Source of the DNA: Amycolatopsis dendrobii
GTDB lineage: Bacteria > Actinomycetota > Actinomycetes > Mycobacteriales > Pseudonocardiaceae
Length of the DNA stretch: 64,000 bases
Direction of reading: 5' to 3'
Assembly (NCBI RefSeq): GCF_014145675.1
Contig: NZ_JACGZW010000005.1
Location: forward strand, 310,001-374,000
Shown: positions 62,313-64,000 of the stretch, piece after piece
Layout of the letters: every line of letters begins with the position of its first letter
Position numbering within the stretch: the first letter of the stretch is position 1
Notes under the pieces: generated by a model
What the model saw: only the letters and a program-made list of their open reading frames with translations
The model's database searches: none
What the model was told of the DNA's origin: nothing
Translations under genes and position numbers: made by a program

Positions 62313-63941
62313 TCAGCTCGAAGCGGTGCTCAGCTCCCGGCCTCGCAACGCGAAACGCTGGATTTTGCCGCTCGGCGTCTTCGGCAGTTCCGCCACGAAA
62401 TGGATGCGCCGCGGATAGACGTGCGCGGCCAGCCGGGTCTTGACCGTCTGCTTCAGCTCGTCGACCAGCGCGTCCGACCCCTCCGCGCCGGGGTTCAGCA
62501 CGACGTAGGCCACCACCAGTTCCCCGCGCAGTTCGTCCGGCGCGCCGATCACCGCGGCTTCCGCGACGGCCTCGTGGTGCGTCAGCGCGCTTTCCACCTC
62601 GAACGGGCCGATCCGGTAGCCCGCCATGAGAATCACGTCGTCGTCGCGGGAGCCGAAGGTCAGGTAGCCGTCGCGGTCGCGGGCGGCGATGTCGCCGGTG
62701 TAGTACCAGCGGCCGTCGGCGCTGAAGCGTTCCGCGGTCCGATCGGGGGCGTCGCGGTAGCCGGAGAACGGCATCAGCGGGCTGGCGGACACGTCGATCG
62801 CGACGCGGCCGGTCTCGCCGACCTCCGCGATCTCGTCGCTGCCCGCCTTCAGGACCTCGACGGCGAACCCGGGCAGCGGCCGTCCCATCGATCGGGTCTT
62901 GACCGGCGCGATCAGGCTCGGATGCCAGGCGTTGCCGACGACCATGCCGGTTTCGGTCTGGCCGTAGTGGTCGCGCACGGGACAGCCGAGAACCTCCTCG
63001 GCCCAGGTCACGACGTCCGGCGTCAACGGCTCCCCCGCCGACGAGCAGTGCCGCAGCCGCAGACCGGCCGGCACCGGCAGGCCCGAGCCGCGCAGCGCGC
63101 GGTACACCGTCGGGCCGGCGGTGAAGTTGGTGACGCCGAAGCGTTCGAGCACCTGCCAGGTCAGTTCGGGGCTGAACCCGGCGTGCAGCAGGATGCTGCG
63201 CCGTCCGGTCGCGAGCGGACCGAGCAACGCGAAGTACAGCCCGTAGGCCCAGCCCGGGTCGGCGGCGTTCCAGAAGACGTCCTCGTCGGTCTGGTCGAGG
63301 CCGAACTCCTGGTAGGAATGGATTCCGGCGAGTCCGCGCAGCGGCACCGGCACGGCCTTCGGGGTGCCGGTGGTGCCGGAGGTGAAGATCTCGACCAGTG
63401 TGCCGTCGCCGCCGACCGCGACCGGGCTCGGCAGCGGGTGCGGTTCGTCCAGCAGCGCCTCGAACGACAGATCGCCGCCGGACGCCTCGCCGGTGGTCAC
63501 GATGATCCGCGCCGGGTCGGCGGGCAGGTCGTCGCCCGGGTCGAGTTTCGCCCGCTGACCCGCGTCGACGACGACCACGCGGGTCCCGTTGCCGACGATC
63601 CGCTGAGCGATCGCGGGCGGCGCGAACGCGGTGAACAGCGGCACGTGGACCGCGCCGAGCCGCCAGATCGCGAGCAGTGCGGTGACCAGTTCGGCGGACT
63701 TGCCCATGAGCGTCGCGACCCGGTCGCCGGGCCGCACGCCGTGCGCGGCCAGCGCGGCGGCGAACCGGGCGGAAGCGGCCTCGAGCCGGCCGTACGTGAG
63801 GTCGCGGCTGCTGAGGTCGGCCTCGACGAGCGTGAACGCGACGGCGTCGGCCGGATGCCGTCCGCACAGCAACTGGGTCGCGTCCGCGTCCGGCGCGGCG
63901 TAGGTCTGCAACAGGTCGAACATGGTGCGTTCAGGGCTCAC
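62313..63941 (-). CDS. Acyl-CoA synthetase (AMP-forming)
   Basis: A 542-residue class I adenylate-forming enzyme of the medium-chain/benzoate-type acyl-CoA synthetase group. Motifs are VEIFTSGTTGTPKAVPVPL, VRDHYGQTETGMV, RWYYTGDIAARDRDGYL, GYRIGPFEVESALTHHEAV and LPKTPSGKIQRFALR with the catalytic lysine. The GTG at 63941 has GGAG at good spacing and overlaps an upstream frame's stop (GTGA); an internal ATG at 63923 is the alternative. Confidence 0.88.
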   Translation of the reverse strand: MSPERTMFDLLQTYAAPDADATQLLCGRHPADAVAFTLVEADLSSRDLTYGRLEAASARFAAALAAHGVRPGDRVATLMGKSAELVTALLAIWRLGAVHVPLFTAFAPPAIAQRIVGNGTRVVVVDAGQRAKLDPGDDLPADPARIIVTTGEASGGDLSFEALLDEPHPLPSPVAVGGDGTLVEIFTSGTTGTPKAVPVPLRGLAGIHSYQEFGLDQTDEDVFWNAADPGWAYGLYFALLGPLATGRRSILLHAGFSPELTWQVLERFGVTNFTAGPTVYRALRGSGLPVPAGLRLRHCSSAGEPLTPDVVTWAEEVLGCPVRDHYGQTETGMVVGNAWHPSLIAPVKTRSMGRPLPGFAVEVLKAGSDEIAEVGETGRVAIDVSASPLMPFSGYRDAPDRTAERFSADGRWYYTGDIAARDRDGYLTFGSRDDDVILMAGYRIGPFEVESALTHHEAVAEAAVIGAPDELRGELVVAYVVLNPGAEGSDALVDELKQTVKTRLAAHVYPRRIHFVAELPKTPSGKIQRFALRGRELSTASS

Positions 63942-64000
63942 GGGGCTGCTCCACGGTCATCGTCGGCCGGTGTCGGCACATCGTCACCGCAGGTCAGCCA
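63938..64000 (-). CDS. C-terminal end of an unidentified upstream gene (cut by window edge)
   Basis: An open frame entering from the window edge reads WLTCGDDVPTPADDDRGAAP and stops with a TGA that overlaps the GTG of the acyl-CoA synthetase (GTGA). The overlap is the pattern used by coupled genes throughout this window, so this is probably the tail of a co-transcribed gene. Twenty residues are too few to name it. Confidence 0.35.
   Translation of the reverse strand, partial: WLTCGDDVPTPADDDRGAAP

Noticed and set aside
1..64000. tRNA, rRNA, CRISPR, insertion sequence or prophage
   Set aside because: I looked for cloverleaf-like segments, regularly spaced repeats, transposase motifs and phage genes and found none that hold up.

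Overview
The window is very GC-rich with strong third-position GC, many GTG starts, ATGA/GTGA stop-start overlaps, and dense GntR/IclR/MarR/PadR regulators. It carries an actinobacterial-type myo-inositol operon, a Pls/PosA-type synthetase and an LCP protein. Together these point to a filamentous actinomycete. Pseudonocardiaceae, and Amycolatopsis in particular, is my best guess; it rests on gene style and on long hairpin elements I associate with that genus, not on a marker gene. I see no rRNA, tRNA, CRISPR array, insertion sequence or phage gene.

Layout. 1-10.1 kb: an IclR gene (cut by the window edge) divergent from an aromatic-type flavin monooxygenase; a secreted tripeptidyl-aminopeptidase-like hydrolase; an epoxide hydrolase divergent from a CGNR regulator across twin palindromes; a four-domain PPOX-PPOX-reductase-ferredoxin fusion; an AraC-type protein; and a BNR-repeat/MoaD pair closed by a 17-bp hairpin. 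10.5-17.8 kb: a GntR-controlled D-lactate/glycolate dehydrogenase-type FAD/Fe-S enzyme, a second GntR gene, a MaoC/enoyl-CoA hydratase pair, and a HutC-type GntR divergent from iol genes. 17.9-22.4 kb: iolC, a Cgl0158-type aldolase gene, iolB and iolD, all overlapping, making part of inositol catabolism (iolG/E/A and a transporter are not here). 22.5-28.9 kb: a drug-efflux MFS, then SDR, DapA-family aldolase and mandelate-racemase-type dehydratase genes divergent from an IclR gene, plus an MHS-type MFS; probably sugar-acid catabolism.

28.9-42.2 kb is largely envelope biology: a DUF418 membrane protein, a lipoprotein/response regulator/kinase triad, a secreted GH92 alpha-mannosidase behind a perfect LacI-type palindrome, a membrane transporter fused in frame to a GT4 glycosyltransferase, a DUF998 protein, an OmpA-like lipoprotein and a polysaccharide pyruvyl transferase-like protein. 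42.2-45.9 kb: an IclR gene with decayed tandem copies of its own 3' end, flanked by an MFS transporter and an acyl-CoA dehydrogenase/CoA-transferase pair that share promoter motifs.

45.9-51.5 kb holds the most notable gene, a 1294-residue Pls/PosA-family synthetase (A-T-membrane-three acyltransferase-like domains) whose hand-read specificity code resembles that for lysine, next to an LCP cell-wall ligase. 51.7-59.8 kb: an ACS-type MFS and a MarR gene, then a six-gene acyl-CoA operon (lyase, hydratase, CoA transferase, hydratase, ligase, nitronate monooxygenase-like), with identical MarR-type operators on both sides of the MarR gene. 59.8-64 kb: a broken SMI1/KNR4-like gene, a VC0807-like membrane protein divergent from a PadR gene across a perfect palindrome, an SDR and an acyl-CoA synthetase.
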